This document shows, one piece after another, positions 63,024-64,000 of a stretch of 64,000 bases of DNA. Within the stretch, counting starts at the first letter, position 1, and each line of letters opens with the position of its first letter. The notes under the pieces are model-generated. The model had not been told where the DNA came from, ran no database searches, and saw only the letters and a program-made list of their open reading frames with translations. The translations under genes were made by a program, and so were the position numbers. The DNA comes from Sulfurimonadaceae bacterium (GTDB lineage: Bacteria > Campylobacterota > Campylobacteria > Campylobacterales > Sulfurimonadaceae), in contig JAQUHB010000005.1 of the NCBI GenBank assembly GCA_028683835.1, positions 42,187-106,186 of the forward strand, in the 5' to 3' direction.

Positions 63024-63078
63024 ACGTCCAAAATGGACGTTTCGGCGCACTTTAGTGCTACCTTAGTTCACTTTGAAC
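63024..63078 (+). repeat. Three tandem short hairpins after porB
   Basis: ACGTCCA-aaa-TGGACGT (63024-63040), GCAC-ttta-GTGC (from about 63047 to 63058) and GTTCA-ctt-TGAAC (63066-63078) follow each other within 55 bases. No long T run follows at once (a T-rich stretch comes later, about 63109-63145). They may act as a compound terminator or mRNA end protector, or be part of a repeated extragenic element. Confidence 0.55.
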
Positions 63079-63170
63079 ACAACTTACTGCAAATCTAAAA
63101 CTTTTACAATTTTCTTTTCTTTTTTAAACTTTCTTTTTTTTCTTGTGCTAACCTCTTGTCTGGGTAATGC

Positions 63171-63180
63171 TTACATGTAA
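63171..63180. repeat. TTACATGTAA palindrome upstream of the 63218 gene
   Basis: Second exact intergenic copy, 38 bases before the ATG at 63218, within the otherwise T-rich gap after porB. Confidence 0.8.
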
Positions 63181-63217
63181 ATGATGATAAAATCATCAAA
63201 AATATGAGGATAAAAAT

Positions 63218-63520
63218 ATGAATATACTTGTTGCAATGGATGGCGATGATGTCCAAGAAGCAAAGCTTTGTAAGCTGAATGATGTACAGAAATGGGCGAT
63301 GATCGTTGTCGAAGCGGGTGAAGTTGTGGAAATCTTATTTGAAGATAAACGAGAAGAGTTTGAGATACAAGGTGAAACAGTCGTTGTGATTGATGATAAC
63401 GAATATGTTTGGCCGTTCATAGAGGAGCAGATGCAAGTATTAGTAGGACATACTCAGCGTTATATTGATGATATCGTAGAAGCGTATCTCTTTAAAGAAC
63501 TTCATGAACTCGCGTATTAA
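63218..63520 (+). CDS. Conserved small acidic protein of unknown function
   Basis: A 100-residue soluble acidic protein starting at ATG 63218 with GAGGAT upstream. It begins like an alpha/beta fold (MNILVAMDGDDVQEAKLCKL), then shows strands WAMIVVEAGEVVEILFED and EIQGETVVVIDDN, and a C-terminal helix. A distant relation to NifX/NifB-like cofactor carriers is conceivable from the opening strands, but I see no firm motif and do not claim it. The next gene overlaps its 3' end by 17 bases, so the two are probably co-translated. Confidence 0.65.
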   Translation: MNILVAMDGDDVQEAKLCKLNDVQKWAMIVVEAGEVVEILFEDKREEFEIQGETVVVIDDNEYVWPFIEEQMQVLVGHTQRYIDDIVEAYLFKELHELAY

Positions 63521-63986
63521 AGAATTATTAAATCCACTTCCCGGATACACTATCTTACATGTAAGCTTACATGTAGATGATGTCACAGAAACACTTTTAG
63601 AGATGTTGGAAAAAGTTGGAGGAAAATTTAACTTGGCTTTGTACCAAAATAGCAAAACTTTATCTTTGAGTGGAAATGTACACGTGCAAAAACTAGAGAG
63701 TTTCGATGAGATTTTTAGGGTGCTTCCGCGTGACAATGACATCGTAATTTTTCATGATATTTTTAGTCGTCATTCCCAAAAAGATAGAATACTAAAAAAT
63801 GCTTACATGACTCTCGCCAACGCAGGTCAAATAATCATTATCGAGAAAAAAGGTGTGATGGATATAGTGCAGATAAAAGAGTACCTAGAATCTCATGAAT
63901 TTCGAGCAGCCAATGAGATAGACTTGCTAGAAGGTTATGACTTAATTATTGCGAAAAAGATGCATATGTGGGGTAATGGATTATGA
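63504..63986 (+). CDS. Conserved hypothetical with methyltransferase-like Rossmann pattern
   Basis: A 160-residue soluble protein. Strands such as NDIVIFHDIFSRHS, AGQIIIIEKKGV and YDLIIAKKM alternate with helices in the manner of a degenerate class I methyltransferase, but no GxGxG SAM motif is visible. The start ATG 63504 overlaps the previous gene. Two copies of the palindrome (63555-63564 exact, 63567-63576 with one mismatch) lie in tandem near its start and encode LHVSLHVDD. Function unknown. Confidence 0.6.
   Translation: MNSRIKELLNPLPGYTILHVSLHVDDVTETLLEMLEKVGGKFNLALYQNSKTLSLSGNVHVQKLESFDEIFRVLPRDNDIVIFHDIFSRHSQKDRILKNAYMTLANAGQIIIIEKKGVMDIVQIKEYLESHEFRAANEIDLLEGYDLIIAKKMHMWGNGL
63555..63576. 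repeat. Tandem pair of the TTACATGTAA palindrome
   Basis: TTACATGTAA at 63555-63564 and TTACATGTAG at 63567-63576, two bases apart, inside the gene at 63504. This is the only doublet in the window. Confidence 0.8.
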
Positions 63987-64000
63987 TAAAATAGGCGTTT
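63976..64000 (+). CDS. Possible start of a next gene (cut by window edge)
   Basis: ATG at 63976 overlaps the previous gene by 11 bases and stays open to the end (MDYDKIGV). GGGG lies only a few bases before it. The same bases also resemble a -10 region (TATGATAAAATA), so this may instead be the promoter of a gene that starts outside the window. Confidence 0.25.

Overview
The window is about 64 kb of a low-GC genome (A and T clearly predominate) with tightly packed genes and very few gaps. It reads as the chromosome of a free-living Campylobacterota (formerly Epsilonproteobacteria), most like Sulfurimonas or a close relative. The support is marker gene content: the futalosine menaquinone enzymes MqnA and MqnD, a four-gene pyruvate:ferredoxin oxidoreductase in the order gamma-delta-alpha-beta, a ccoNOQP cbb3 oxidase with the DUF4006/TPM/FixH tail, AddB-AddA, LuxS and HisZ. 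Gene order also matches the group: recA-eno-coiled coil-AMIN-malic enzyme, NFACT-acidic protein-cdsA-dxr-x-tsaD, and purA-FliJ-MotE-DUF507-carA.

Layout. 1-1.5 kb: end of a YcaO gene, a decayed PAS-like fragment and a small orphan gene. 1.6-5.6 kb: a beta-barrel protein, tRNA-Ser, a cupin, a porin whose ribosome binding site is a 9-A/9-G tract, and a chemoreceptor. 5.6-7.2 kb: mntP and a radical SAM/SPASM gene, with a decayed copy of the start of the radical SAM gene in front of mntP. 7.2-11.9 kb (minus): a TonB receptor-membrane protein-Cys-rich protein-cobQ operon that looks like corrinoid uptake and salvage. 11.9-20 kb: NFACT-cdsA-dxr-hydrolase-tsaD, interrupted by a GHKL ATPase/PD-(D/E)XK nuclease gene and a D12-class adenine methyltransferase gene, the best candidate for a poorly described restriction-type defence system. 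20-24 kb: tpx, two envelope genes, murB, fliQ, mqnD. 24-32.7 kb: recA, eno, division/envelope genes, malic enzyme, a GGDEF/EAL protein, a di-haem peroxidase, mqnA. 32.7-38.3 kb: moaD-moaE-moeA, an MFS transporter, rdgB, uppP, luxS. 38.4-44.9 kb: aminotransferase-hisZ-purA-flagellar pair-DUF805-DUF507-carA. 45-56 kb: a TauE-like protein with a Cys-rich tail, ccoNOQP and accessory genes, addB-addA. 56-64 kb: rplM-rpsI, a peptide-binding protein, a methyltransferase, a HAD phosphatase, porCDAB and two conserved unknowns.

Together the genes describe a motile, microaerobic to anaerobic respiratory bacterium: ferredoxin-linked pyruvate metabolism, menaquinone, a high-affinity terminal oxidase, peroxide defence and molybdenum cofactor synthesis. 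The strongest signal that no gene explains is a 10-bp palindrome, TTACATGTAA. It occurs exactly 12 times (base composition predicts well under one), mostly inside genes and in two different reading frames, so it appears to be kept for its DNA sequence.
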